This document shows, one piece after another, positions 54,082 through 63,975 of a DNA stretch of 64,000 nucleotides (position 1 is its first letter; each line of letters starts with the position of its first letter). The notes beneath the pieces are model-generated. The model worked only from the letters and a program-made list of their open reading frames with translations, was not told the DNA's origin and searched no databases. The position numbers and the translations under genes are program-made. Origin of the DNA: Anthoceros angustus (lineage: Eukaryota > Streptophyta > Anthocerotopsida > Anthocerotales > Anthocerotaceae); contig MU008178.1 of NCBI GenBank assembly GCA_010909165.1, forward strand, positions 632,369 through 696,368. The letters are read 5' to 3'.

Positions 54082-54958
54082 TGCCAAGACCGCCTGATGA
54101 CATGGGCCCACGACAGCTCATACTGGAGCCCCCGCCATGGGACATGTAGCTCACCGGGACAATGGGACTGTCCCAGCCATGGGACATGGCGGCCCCAGCC
54201 TGGACCGAGATCGCAGCCATGGGACATGGTCCCACATGGGATCGCCGGATCGCCATGGGACATGGCGCCCCACACAGCCAGATTGCCATGGGACATTGCA
54301 GTCCACCCGGATTGCCGGACCGCTGACCGTCAACCACCAGCCCAACGTCAAGACACAAGAACTAAGGTACGCATGCAAAGAATGTGAACTCGATGTATGC
54401 TTGCTTTTATATACTACGTTTGGTTAGGCATTTTCATTAACCAAGGACATGAAAACATATCCTTTATTTTGATTGGCCCATAGTCCAAGGATTCATTTCC
54501 TTTAAATACTAGTTATAGGAAATAGATCCGTTATGAACGGATAACTAGGTAGGCTAGAAAAAGCCACTTAGTTTAGGTGTGAAACCAAACTGGACCCAAA
54601 CCCAAACAAGGCACCGATCAACGTGGGAGGAGCAGCACCAAGCGTGAGGGTTGCTTTCGCATCATGGCGCAAACATCAGCTGGGAATCGAGTTGGGCGGA
54701 GCGTGGAGATGATGGCGGCGGGAATGAGGACCGTGGGGCAAGGAACAGGGTAGTCTTGAAATCGTGCTCGAGCGCGCGGTTAGGGAGGAAAGCACTTTGT
54801 GAACCCTTGCAACTGGAAATCCAAGATCGATTAGATCTGTGTTTTGCTCAGCTGCCTACAAGGCGCCAAGGCTCGATTACAGGCTCCCACGAAACTGGGC
54901 TGGCCAAGAAATCTTCAAGAAATCTCGTGATTCCTGCCATTGCGCAGCGGATCCCTTT
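54082..54958 (+). repeat. 3' LTR of the Gypsy element
   Basis: Starts TGCCAAGACCGCC and includes CTTTTATATACTACG (TATA, 54402-54416). It has the uninterrupted TTAGGGAGGAAAG site where the 5' LTR carries its insertion. Similarity to the 5' LTR stops at ATCCCTTT. Confidence 0.85.
54133..54300. repeat. CCATGGGACATGGC repeats in the 3' LTR U3
   Basis: Copies at 54135, 54177, 54217, 54252 and 54286 (34-42-bp spacing), plus one upstream at 53942. In the 5' LTR only one clear copy remains (about 41619). Tandem U3 repeats often act as enhancers; function here is not shown. Confidence 0.8.
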
Positions 54959-55900
54959 TGGATCACCGGTCCAAACTTCTCAATGGTTGGGGGTGTCTGG
55001 AAGACATTGTCCTCATCTGCATTGGGCGTCCCCGCATCTTGGCCGGAAATAGTAGTGAACAATCCCGACTGCCTCCACTCCAAGCACCGACACCAACTTT
55101 CCTCCTTCCAGACGGGCTTCTATCTATGGCAGTAGAGGTTCGTGTTCCCGAAGTCGGGGAACATAGCTGGGCATACTGAGGGCTGAGTGAGTTCTTCTCC
55201 ACCCTGGACCTGCAACACGCACATCCTGGGATCAGAGCCACTAACACAAACCTATGCCAATGAGTATGACGGGGGCGAAGACGACAGCTCCGACGACTCA
55301 GCTATCGGCCAAAGAATACATACTTTGTGGCAGGGAGAGTGGCAAGGACTTTGCATTTGCCTGGCGAGACGGAGGGGCCAGCCGCGCTTGCCTTTCACTC
55401 TGTTTACGGGGATCAGGTACTCTTTGGAACTGTGAAACATCTTGATTTTGCCCGAAATCTTCGTCCGCTTGACCGCACATCTACATTGTCAATGACATAG
55501 CAATCGTTGGTATCGGTCAAGGAATGAAAGGGCACATAACACGGAAACCCACATCGCCGGCGTCGGAGGTGAACTGGAGCATTGTGTTGGACTCGTAGCT
55601 CAAGGTTACGACTACTACGCGACAAGTGTGATAAAAGGTGGTGGTGTGTGGTACATGACTTGACCGCAGAGGAGGCGAAGCCGTGGAGGACAAATCACTT
55701 GATTGCCAAATCCTAAATAGATTTCAAGTAATGGAGGGGCCCGTGCTATTATGCTACTATGCTGCCACCGCATATGCACCTACCATAGAGTTAAAATGAA
55801 CGGCCGGTAGCCATCAATAGCGGCTGGAAAAAGGGTATCCGAACGTTATGAAAACGCTTACTTACCCAATTGCATATTGGGCTTGCCCGCATGCGCGTAT
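54959..55900. other. No recognisable gene
   Basis: One stretch (FFSTLDLQ..., about 55190) and the acidic EYDGGEDDSSDDSA (about 55262) look coding but in conflicting frames. They may be remnants of another retroelement. Confidence 0.35.
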
Positions 55901-56097
55901 AAACAAACACGTAGTGGTCACACTACCTTGCAAAATGATGTGCAATCGACAATGCGAAGGACATCGCGAACGCTGTGTGGAACCGTATGTTGGGTATGGG
56001 TTAAAAGAACAAAACGCATGCACATATATTCCTCCTTGTTCCTCCATACATAGGATAAGGACAATAACTCGGACCTCAGGCGTTACGGATCGCGAAA

Positions 56098-56124
56098 TTA
56101 GGGTTTCCCGCCATTCCTTATAAA
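56098..56124 (+). promoter_or_regulatory. Telobox plus TATA box, copy 1
   Basis: TTAGGGTTT (inverse telobox, 56098-56106) is followed by TATAAA at 56119-56124. Teloboxes mark promoters of plant growth and translation genes. Confidence 0.55.
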
Positions 56125-56329
56125 CCCGAACAATTGAGTCCTTCTTCCGAGCCGCAGCAGGGCGAACCGAGCTCTTCCAACGCGGAGCGTCTGCGATTCA
56201 AGCGAGGCCACGTGGTTTTCCCAACAATTTGCCGTCGGCGACCCTCGCCACCGACTCTCCATCCTTGAGGACGACAGTGAGAAATTCCTTGTCCGAAATA
56301 GAATTGGTGCTTGCCTAATCCGGATTGAG

Positions 56330-57003
56330 CGTGTTTGATGCCTATCTTTGGTGCTACAGACGATGGCGAGCGACGCCAGAAGAAGGACCTCCCTGCGGGC
56401 CTAACCACGGAGACTTGTTGGAGAAGCGGAGGCGTAAGAAATCTAAAAGCAAGAAGGAGGCGAAATCGAGAACCACAGATCCTCCGCGACACGATCTGGC
56501 CGGACATGCTTTCCAACCTTGAGCAAGGTGGAGGTGGAACGGAAGGGGCAAAGTCCGGTCACTCAATTCAAGGCAAGCACCACAAAGACAGGTTGGTGGT
56601 GGAGAGAAGTCCGGCTTGTCCAAAGGATTGAGGGTGGGAAATCCAGATCAATTCCCTCCATACTCGTATGAGGAGACTGCACATGGAGGCACATGAACCA
56701 GCTTGAGGACACTATGCTTCGAAGCAGGAATGGTTGTTGACACAAGAGGAGCCGGATGAAGAAACTGCTATGGACGCCGAAGCTTTGGGTTTTGGGTTCA
56801 ACGGTGCAGCAAACCAGAGAGCAAGGCGGATGGGTCCTGGGCAACTTTGGATGGAGGCGAGACCCGTAATCGGATTCTTTGCACTTCAAGGCCTTAAGTG
56901 GACGCATTGCCGCATCGTCGATGATTACACATGTATCTGAAAGTGGCATGTTTGCACAGGAAGAAATGTGAGCCAAAGGAGTTGTCCAGACTTTTCGAGC
57001 GTT
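56330..57003 (+). pseudogene. Unidentified 5' coding region, copy 1
   Basis: Lys/Arg-rich stretch (RKKSKSKKEAKSRTTDPPRH), then LSNLEQGGGG and, after shifts, EEPDEETAMDAEALGFGF, MGPGQLWMEARPVIGFFALQ and KWTHCRIVDDYTC. It matches copy 2 at 58.3 kb with different breaks. No family recognised; probably the N-terminal part of the methyltransferase-type gene downstream. Confidence 0.45.
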
Positions 57004-57404
57004 GAGCTGAGAATGTGAGTACACTTCTTAATTCCAGAGCATTCGCCACCGTTGATTGCATTGATGCAGGCTAACGGTGTGCTTGCTGTGATGGACGAGT
57101 GAGAGAACATTTCTGTGCTTGTGTGAGGTGATTACGAGCTCCATTATCCGTCATCGACGAGAGATGTCACCGAGGAGGACAAGACAGGGACTTCAAACTT
57201 CGACGGAAGTAGAAGACAATGAGGCGAGTTCGGACCTTGATGAGGAGGATGGGCCTATTCCGAGTTCTGGGTCATTCGGATGCGGAGGCATTTGAAGAGG
57301 ATGATGGGGAGGCCGAGGGTGATGGAGGGAGGTTTGCGCAGGCTACGATTTTCCAAGGTCGTCGCCATCCAAGCACCATGGGAGGAGTCCCTGCTACATG
57401 GAAG

Positions 57405-57722
57405 AGGGGAGCGCCGACGCCGGCGCCCTCGACTATGGTGAGGAGGAGGGGGCGCCGGCATGCGCCTCCATACTCGTATGAGGAGGAGGGGGCGCCGCAT
57501 GCCGCCCTCTGAGGAGGCGGAAGAGGGGGCGCCGGCATGCGCCCTCGACTATGGTGAGGAGGGGGCGCCCCTCCCGAGGGTGGATGCGCGCATGCCGCCC
57601 TCTGCATGTAGAGAGGAGGAGGCGCCGGCATGCCGGCGCCCTCGACTATGGTGAGGAGGAGGGCGCCGGCATGCCGGCGCCCTCGACTATGGTGAGGAGG
57701 GAGGCGCCGGCATGCCGCGCCC
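57405..57722. repeat. Minisatellite with GGCGCCGGCATGCCGGCGCC palindrome, copy 1
   Basis: Unit about 37-42 bp: GGCGCCGGCATGCGCCCTCG, then ACTATGGTGAGGAGGAGG. The complete 20-bp palindrome is at 57621-57640 and 57662-57681. In one frame it encodes an Arg/Gly/Ala-rich repeat. Confidence 0.9.
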
Positions 57723-58065
57723 AGAACCTGTGGCTTGCTGGAGGAAGGCGTGGGGCCATGAGAAGCGGAAAAGCATGCATGATGAGGAAGGTGGTGGGCA
57801 CAGCAGTCCGGAGTGCGGAACGCTCGGTAGGAACAGGAAAAAGTTCAAGCGTCCCAAGGGAAACAAACACGTAGTTGGTCACACTACCTTGCAAAATGAT
57901 GTGCAATCGACAATGCGAAGGACGCCAGCGAACGCGGGTGTGGGTATGTTGGGTATGGGTTAAAAGAACATCGCACAAGACCACATATTCGTCCTTGTTC
58001 CTCCATACATAGGATAAGGACAATAACTCGGACCTCGTTGCGCGTTTATTCTGGACGGCGCGAAA

Positions 58066-58091
58066 TTAGGGTTTCTGCCACTCCTTATAAA
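58066..58091 (+). promoter_or_regulatory. Telobox plus TATA box, copy 2
   Basis: TTAGGGTTT at 58066-58074 and TATAAA at 58086-58091, as in copy 1. This is the copy nearest the methyltransferase gene. Confidence 0.55.
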
Positions 58092-58299
58092 CCCGAACGG
58101 TGGAGTCCTTCTTCTCACAGTCCGCAAAGGGCGTAACGAGCTCTTCCAACGCGGAGTCTGCGATTCAAGCGAGGCCACGTGGTTTTCCCAACAATTTGCC
58201 GTCGGCGACCCTCGCCCACCACTCTCCATCCTTTCGGAGGGGCCTTAGTGAGAAATTCCTTGTCCGAAATAGAATTGGTGCTTGCCTAATCCGGATTGA

Positions 58300-58985
58300 G
58301 CGTGTTTGATGCCTATCTTTGGTGCTACAGACGATGGCGGCGGTGATAAGAAGGACCTCCCGATGCGGCCTAACCACAGACTTGTTGGAGAAGCGCGGAG
58401 AAGAAATCTAAAAGCAAGAAGGAGGCGAAATCGAGAACCACATCCTCCGCGGATACCGATCTGCCTCTGGACATGCTTTCCAACCGCTTGAGCAAGGTGG
58501 AGGTGGAGCAGGAAGAGACAAAGTCCGGGTCACTCAATTCAAGGCAAGCACCACAAAGACAGTTGGTGGTGGAGAAGTCCGGCTTGTCCAAAGGATTGAG
58601 GGTGGGAAATCCAGATCAATTCCCTCCCATACTCGTATGAGGAGCTGCATGCGGAGGCACATGAACCAGCTTGAGGACACTATGCTTCGGGAATGGTTGT
58701 TGACACAAGCAGAGGAGGATGAAAGCATGCTATGGACGCCGATCTCAAGCTTTGGGTTTTGGGTTCAACGGTGCAGCAAACCAGAGAGCAAGGCGGGATG
58801 GGTCCTGGGCAACTTTGGATGGAGGCGAGACCCGAATCTGGATTCTTTGCACTTCAAGGCCTTATGAAGTGGACGCATTGCCGCATCGTCGATGATTACA
58901 CTTTATGTCATTGGCATGTTTGCAGAAGAAATGTGAGCCAAAGGAGTTGTCCAGCACTTTTCGAGCGTTGAGCTGAGAATGTGAG
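58300..58985 (+). pseudogene. Unidentified 5' coding region, copy 2
   Basis: Here the frame from about 58460 reads LSNRLSKVEVEQEETKSGSL, APQRQLVVEKSGLSKGLRVG and NPDQFPPI. Farther on are WVLGNFGWRRDPNLDSLHFK and MKWTHCRIVDDYTLCHWHVC. Conserved protein text between the copies, with gaps placed differently, supports coding origin. Function unknown. Confidence 0.45.
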
Positions 58986-59384
58986 TACACTTCTTAATTC
59001 CAGCATTCGCCACCGTTGATTGCATTGATGCGACTAACGGTGTGCTTGCTGTGATGGGCAGTGAGAGAACATTTCTGTGCTTGTGTGAGGTGATTACGAG
59101 CTCCATTATCCGTCATCGACGAGATGTCACCGAGGAGGACAAGGCAGGACTTCAAACTTTGCGGAAGTAGAAGACAATGAGGCAGAGTTCGGACCTTCTG
59201 ATGAGGAGGATGGGCCTATTCCAGAGTTGCTGGGTCATTCAGATGCGGAGGCATTTGAAGAGGATGATGGGGAGGCTGGGGGTGATGGAGGGAGGTTTGC
59301 TGCAGCTACGGATTCCTCCCAAGGTCGTCGCCATCCAAGCACCATGGGAGGAGTCCCTGTGCTACATGGAAGAGGGGGAGGCGC

Positions 59385-59640
59385 TGTCGGGGGACGCCGG
59401 CATGCCGGCGCCCTCGACTATGGTGAGGAGGAAGAGGGGCGCGGCATGCCCGCTCGGATGCGGAGGCATGCAGCGCTCTGAGCGGAAGAGGGGGCGCCGG
59501 CATGCGCCCTCGACTATGGTGAGGAGGGAGGCGCCGGCATGCCGCGCCTCCCGAGGGTGGATGAAGGCGCCGGCATGCGCCCTCGAGGAGGAGGGAGGCG
59601 CCGGCATGCGCCCTCGACTATGGTGAGGAGGAGGGCGATG
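59385..59640. repeat. Minisatellite with GCGCCGGCATGC units, copy 2
   Basis: Same unit as 57405-57722, with one nearly complete palindrome at 59395-59411 and four shorter GGCGCCGGCATGCGCCCTCG units. Confidence 0.9.
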
Positions 59641-59984
59641 CTGGAGGTGGAGGTAGGCATGCGGCTGCAGCTCAGCTTGCGGTTGGAGGAAGGCGTCGGG
59701 GGCCATGAGAAGCGGAAAAGCATGCATGATGAGGAAGGTGGTGGGCACAGCAGTCCGGAGGAAGCGTTCGGTAGGAGCAGCGGAAAAAGTTCAAGCGTCC
59801 CAAGAACGACACAATGAGATTCCAACATTGCATGTCTCAACAGATGGAGAAAGACTGGAAGCGTCTATGATGCATGAGGATTATTTGCGTAAAGTCGTGA
59901 GTCTCATGCGAAGAAGGTGGTGCCGTAAATGACTGAAGTCGGAGAATTTGAGGCGCCGCTTTCTAACTCGGATGCTCGTTCCAA

Positions 59985-60719
59985 GTGGATGAGGCTTGGG
60001 CGAACTACGGCTCGCGTCATCTCAAGGGTCGTATTGAAGAAGGTGTGCTGCCTTTGCTTTGTATGATTGACCCATCTGACTGCAGGGATATCAAAACATT
60101 AGACTGGAAAAAGTTCCGGGCAAAGAAGTATATTATGGGGGTACTGAGGCAATCATACTTACGCCGCCATGAAGCCTTGCGATATATCACTGTGGAAGGC
60201 AAGGTTCCAATGGATGGAGGCCCATGTCTATTGCGGGCTAACTCTACAGAGATGCGAGCAACCCGACCACAACACAATGTCGGACAAGAGGAAAAAGATG
60301 AACTTTATCGAGCGACATACCTGTGGATGAACTTGATTGCAAAGCGGGATGGTGTGACAATGAGCATGAACTGGAAGTTCAATTTATACAAGGTGCTTGG
60401 GCTGATAGAGGATGACGAAGGTCGGGAAGATGAGCAATACAAGCAAAACAAAGTGGACAACCGGACACATATACTATGCATAGCAAAACTGGAGGGAAAG
60501 GTGTGGGAAAACGTGGACAGTATCTTCACCAAGTGGGAGGCGATGGAACTTCCTGAGCAGGCCAAACATGTTGCAGCAGGTACTAGCAAGAAGAGCAAGG
60601 GCAAACGCAAAGTTGGAGAAGAGGTGAAGACTGGAAAGCGTTTTGTTAAGCCCAAAGAGATGCAAGGAAACCATGGCGCTTCAAGGAATTCCACCGGAGA
60701 GACGGGTCGAAAATGCTGA
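59985..60719 (+). CDS. Hypothetical 244-aa protein, likely N-terminal part of the downstream methyltransferase gene
   Basis: The longest clean frame of this locus: MDEAWANYGSRHLKGRIEEG, MIDPSDCRDIKTLDWKKFRA, LRRHEALRYITVEGKVPMDG, WMNLIAKRDGVTMSMNWKFN and a Lys-rich tail (GTSKKSKGKRKVGEEVKTGK). Good codon-level continuity suggests real selection. I do not recognise the fold. The Lys-rich tail suits nucleic-acid binding. It lies on the same strand, 60 bp before the next coding block. Confidence 0.6.
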   Translation: MDEAWANYGSRHLKGRIEEGVLPLLCMIDPSDCRDIKTLDWKKFRAKKYIMGVLRQSYLRRHEALRYITVEGKVPMDGGPCLLRANSTEMRATRPQHNVGQEEKDELYRATYLWMNLIAKRDGVTMSMNWKFNLYKVLGLIEDDEGREDEQYKQNKVDNRTHILCIAKLEGKVWENVDSIFTKWEAMELPEQAKHVAAGTSKKSKGKRKVGEEVKTGKRFVKPKEMQGNHGASRNSTGETGRKC

Positions 60720-60779
60720 TTAGTGTGAGAAAAGGTTTTGACAGTTTACTAGACCGAATGGTATGTCCAAGGAGGTGAT

Positions 60780-62238
60780 ATCTGGAAGAAACTTCATGTC
60801 ATCCAAGTGGCGATGGCGAAACACTTAGGATGTGACTCCTTCGAGATGGTTAGGGAATACCCAATGCACTCTTCGGATGATGTTATTGCACGGTTTCAAA
60901 CAGCGTCGATGGAAAGGTACGTCATTTGTTTTAAGACTCATTGGAGACGGCCGCATGCCGCCTCCCACCATTTCGTTATTAACAATGGGAAGGCCGCAGG
61001 CACCGCCCACCCTACCTATTGTCACTTCACCGGTTTTCGATCGACCGACGGTGGGGTGCCAAGTGAAAGATGTGCGGATTTGAAAAACTACGAGGACTTC
61101 CGTGCTTTCATCCGGAAGTGCACACATGGAAGGGTCCGGAGAACGAACAAAGGACCCTAGCGGACATGGACATGGAAGAAGGCTGCAATGCTCATTGCTC
61201 CAACCACGAGTGTATCGTGAAATACCAAGTGGTAGCGAGAGATGTGTTGGACATCCGAGGGTTTTACTAAGAGGAATTACACTTTATTGGTTATGGATGT
61301 GCCTGTGGGATTCAACAAGGAAAGCATGATGTAAAGATGGACCAAACACGATGGGCATGATTTCACTCTTTCCATGACATGACGAGTTGTGAGGAAATCC
61401 GCATGATAGTTATGCATGGGGTGGAGGAGCCGCACAGCGTGAGGGAGGCTATGCGATGGGTGCACCGTGGAGGAATGGTCTCCTTCATGGGACAAAACTA
61501 ACATGCATAATGATCAAGGTGGATATGATACCGCCGAGTACATCACGGTAGGGTGGGGTAACTACAGAAGAAGAACAAGGTTTCAATGTTACCTAACACC
61601 GCCCCTTGGCTCGCTCAATAATGGTCGTGATCATTGGGCACAACACTGTCCAAGAAGCTTCTTTATATGTCATTGGACAAGCTCGTGGTATGTGCTTATC
61701 GAGGCCATTAGGGTTGATGCGAAGATGATCAACAACTTCTCCAAAGAAGGAGATTGGATATTAGATGCGTGAAGCGGACGACGACCCTAGTAATGCTATG
61801 TGGCCGCAATTGCATCGCCGTGGACTTGGACAAACGATGCGGAATTCATTCCCCAAAGGATACATGGATATGAGGTACTTCACGCCGAGGAGGAATTGAA
61901 TCATGAGCCACACCGACGAGGACCCGCTCAATTGGCAAAGGAATTAAGCTTGTCCGAGAAGGGTCACCGCAAGCGTCGTACTTTGGGGTTCAACAGATGA
62001 AAGAGAAAACGGGCAAATCGTTGATGACGGGCGAGAACTCGAGCGCAGTGTGCCATCCAGACTACAACACCCAAAGCGTCCTCCTCGTCTCTTGGATGTG
62101 GAGAATGCCATGCTGGAGAACGACAACTTCGAGGACCCCGACAACGCCCTCCTCAGAAACGTTGATGTTGTGTTCGATAGCGTATCTGGGCAATGCCCAC
62201 CCGAGACTCAAGCTGCTGGCGAAGATTTTGGTAGTTAG
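60780..62238 (+). pseudogene. DNA amino-methyltransferase (N6-adenine or N4-cytosine type)
   Basis: A leader block MAKHLGCDSFEMVREYPMHS and NYEDFRAFIRKCTHG is followed by ARDVLDIRGF and the DPPY-like catalytic block LVMDVPVGFNKESM (Asp codon 61296-61298). Then come CEEIRMIVMHGVEEPHSVRE and GGYDTAEYITVGWGNYRRRT, then PPLGSLNNGRDH (about 61601-61640). The SAM-binding block is DAKMINNFSKEGDWILDA (about 61717-61769), with the glycine loop damaged by a deletion at 61770, then TTTLVMLCGRNCIAVDLDKR and EFIPQRIHGYEVLHAEEELN. The catalytic block precedes the SAM block, the circularly permuted beta-class order of N6-adenine and N4-cytosine DNA methylases. The tail DNFEDPDNALLRNVDVVFDS ends at a stop just before 62239. 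At least six frame changes. Which base is methylated cannot be told. Confidence 0.72.
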
Positions 62239-62290
62239 GTTATTGGAAATTTACGTTCTGTTGCGTGTCCAGCTTAGAAACCTTTTACAG

Positions 62291-62310
62291 GGCGCCGGCA
62301 TGCCGGCGCC
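62291..62310. repeat. Isolated GGCGCCGGCATGCCGGCGCC palindrome
   Basis: A single perfect copy (the flanking G...C extends it to 22 bp at 62290-62311) about 50 bp after the methyltransferase stop. It is identical to copies in the minisatellite at 57.6 kb. Confidence 0.85.
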
Positions 62311-62519
62311 CGCAAACATTCCCTTTAATCTTTTATTGCTTTTTAGTGCTATGTATTGCTTTTCAAGTAGGTGTGAAATCACGACAAGCCCCGTCTCAAT
62401 ATCACCGCTAAGACGATTGGGGCCTTCGCATACTACGACCATAACCGTGCACTTGATGTGAAAAGTAGGATGCCGTAGGGAAGGGAGGAATGAACCATCA
62501 CCAAGAAAATTAAAACGCC

Positions 62520-63360
62520 AAAATCGTGGAATTCAAAGGCTCACCATGTTTTCCAGCAGGTTGGTTTTTTTTGCGACGGCTTTGTATCTGTACCGCTTCA
62601 AATATTATCGCACATGCACCACCATCTATGAGTGCAATCGCGTTCCTTCCACAATTTGTGAGTGCGACGTGCCCTTTTGCATCTTCCAGCTCACCATATT
62701 TTGCAGATCCCTCTTTCATGGGTCGTTCAACTGTCAAAAACTTGGCGGGCATTTTCCGATTCACCAAATTTTGCATACATGTCCACGGTGGTGCCCACCA
62801 CTACATTCTCCAGAGGCCGAGCCTTTGCTGTACCCATAAGGGCATTCCATGTCACCATATCACGACAAAGCAAGCAAGACTACAAGAAAGGTTAGGGAAT
62901 CACCACTAGTTGTCCATCATAGTGAAGACTAAACCAGAGGTTCTTTGAAATCAAGACGGTCATCCCCACTTGCCAATTAAGACGATCCATGTAACGAGGG
63001 GTCGTTCAATATCCATCATAGCATATGATGGGTAACCGAGAGAAAGAACAGTGATTCTTGAATCAAGAAAGCGATTATCCCCACTCGCCAAGACCACATC
63101 CATGGTGCTCCCATTCCTCCTCCATAAGATGATCCGGTGGCGTAGGGGCGCGTCGTTCTCTGACTCTCCAGAGTGTCCAAAATTTGTCGACTTATTCTCC
63201 AAAACACGGAAGGAGGATTCGCAAACTCCTCTCGAGGTACTTAGCGCCAATTTGAGTAGGCGGGACAACTTCCCTACATCGGCGGGAACCCCAAGCCGAG
63301 ATGGCGCCACTTGTTCGCATGGCGGACGGGAGACTTGTATCACAACCATCTTGTGAAGCA
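62520..63360 (-). pseudogene. PPR-repeat gene remnant
   Basis: Minus strand near 62870-62750: RDMVTWNALMGTAKARP, LENVVVGTTVDMYAKFGES and ENARQVFD, a classic PPR S/L pair. Farther 5', MMDIERPLVTWIVLIGKWG (62960-63025) is the end of another motif. At 62690-62520 KYGELEDAKGHVAL and related text continue in other frames. Stops and shifts are frequent. Like the PPR pieces at 18.3, 22.9 and 27.6 kb it is on the minus strand. Confidence 0.65.
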
Positions 63361-63975
63361 AGCGGTGGCTATGTCCTCACCTTGTTTACTATGTGTCCTC
63401 AACAATGGTCCGAAGGCTGCGGTGGTTTTCCGAGGACAAAGGCCCGAGTACACCGGCCGTGCACAAGAAGCCGTGAAAGGTGGAACCCGGCCTACGGCTC
63501 CCGCTTGGAGTGCGGCTCTTGGAACAAAGGCGGTGTCCGCAGAGAAATCATCAACGTCTTTGTCTTCTTTACTCTTTCCAGGGACTCGCCGAGGCAAACG
63601 GCCAAGATCGGATACCACACTCAAAGAAAAGAGATTGATTTGTGGCCCAATTCTAGTGCGGTCATCACCGCTACCAAGAAGCCGGAAGAGGTCGATCATC
63701 GAAATTGGCGCGGCAACTACGTCATCGCAACAATCGGTCATGCGTTGGTATGTCGTAAACCCTTAAACCACGAACCCGTTGCCTCCCAACGGAACCCCAA
63801 CGGAAGTCCAACGGTGGAGGATGTGCAATTTGAAGAAGGACGCGTGCGGTGGCAAGAGCCTACTAACTATCTCGGATGTCGGTACCCATGTCGCATTAAT
63901 ATGCATCGAGTTCAAGTCCGGTTGCCTTGGATGCATTCGATGAAAGTGATCGGTAGCGAGGAGGATTCGCGGTAG
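63301..63975 (+). CDS. Hypothetical 224-aa frame at the window end
   Basis: MAPLVRMADGRLVSQPSCEA ... RNWRGNYVIATIGHALVCRK ... EPTNYLGCRYPCRINMHRVQ. A second plus frame (63311-63766) and a minus frame are open over the same DNA, so the coding frame is uncertain. No family recognised. It stops 25 bp before the window edge. Confidence 0.3.
   Translation: MAPLVRMADGRLVSQPSCEASGGYVLTLFTMCPQQWSEGCGGFPRTKARVHRPCTRSRERWNPAYGSRLECGSWNKGGVRREIINVFVFFTLSRDSPRQTAKIGYHTQRKEIDLWPNSSAVITATKKPEEVDHRNWRGNYVIATIGHALVCRKPLNHEPVASQRNPNGSPTVEDVQFEEGRVRWQEPTNYLGCRYPCRINMHRVQVRLPWMHSMKVIGSEEDSR

Larger units (their letters stand above)
41401..54958 (+). mobile_element. Ty3/Gypsy retrotransposon with DNA methyltransferase and PHD finger
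   Basis: LTR-like direct repeats at 41401-44423 (with a 2.1-kb insertion) and 54082-54958 bound an internal region. Its order is gag, zinc knuckle, protease, C5 methyltransferase, reverse transcriptase, RNase H, integrase, PHD finger. Reverse transcriptase before integrase identifies Ty3/Gypsy. LTRs start TGCCAAGAC; the 3' limit is taken where similarity stops (ATCCCTTT), with no clean CA end, primer-binding site or 5-bp target duplication located, so both outer limits are approximate. LTR copies are similar but carry many small gaps. Methyltransferase-bearing retrotransposons are known from dinoflagellates and charophyte algae; adding a PHD finger is, to my knowledge, not a standard Gypsy layout. 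Confidence 0.88.
55901..59804 (+). repeat. Tandem segmental duplication, 1.96-kb unit
   Basis: AAACAAACACGTAG at 55901 recurs at 57861; copy 1 is 55901-57860 and copy 2 57861 to about 59804 (both end GTTCAAGCGTCCCAAG). Each copy contains a promoter, a 5' coding region and a GC-rich minisatellite. Copies differ by numerous short gaps. Confidence 0.92.

Noticed and set aside
57405-57722. CRISPR-like or integron-like repeat array
   Set aside because: The minisatellite units are fused without unique spacers and duplicate with the surrounding 1.96-kb unit.
61601-61640. PPLGSLNN as the DPPY catalytic motif of the amino-methyltransferase
   Set aside because: It lies too close to the SAM block and is followed by SLNNGRDH; the upstream VMDVPVGFN block is a better positional match. 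The alternative is kept open in the feature call.
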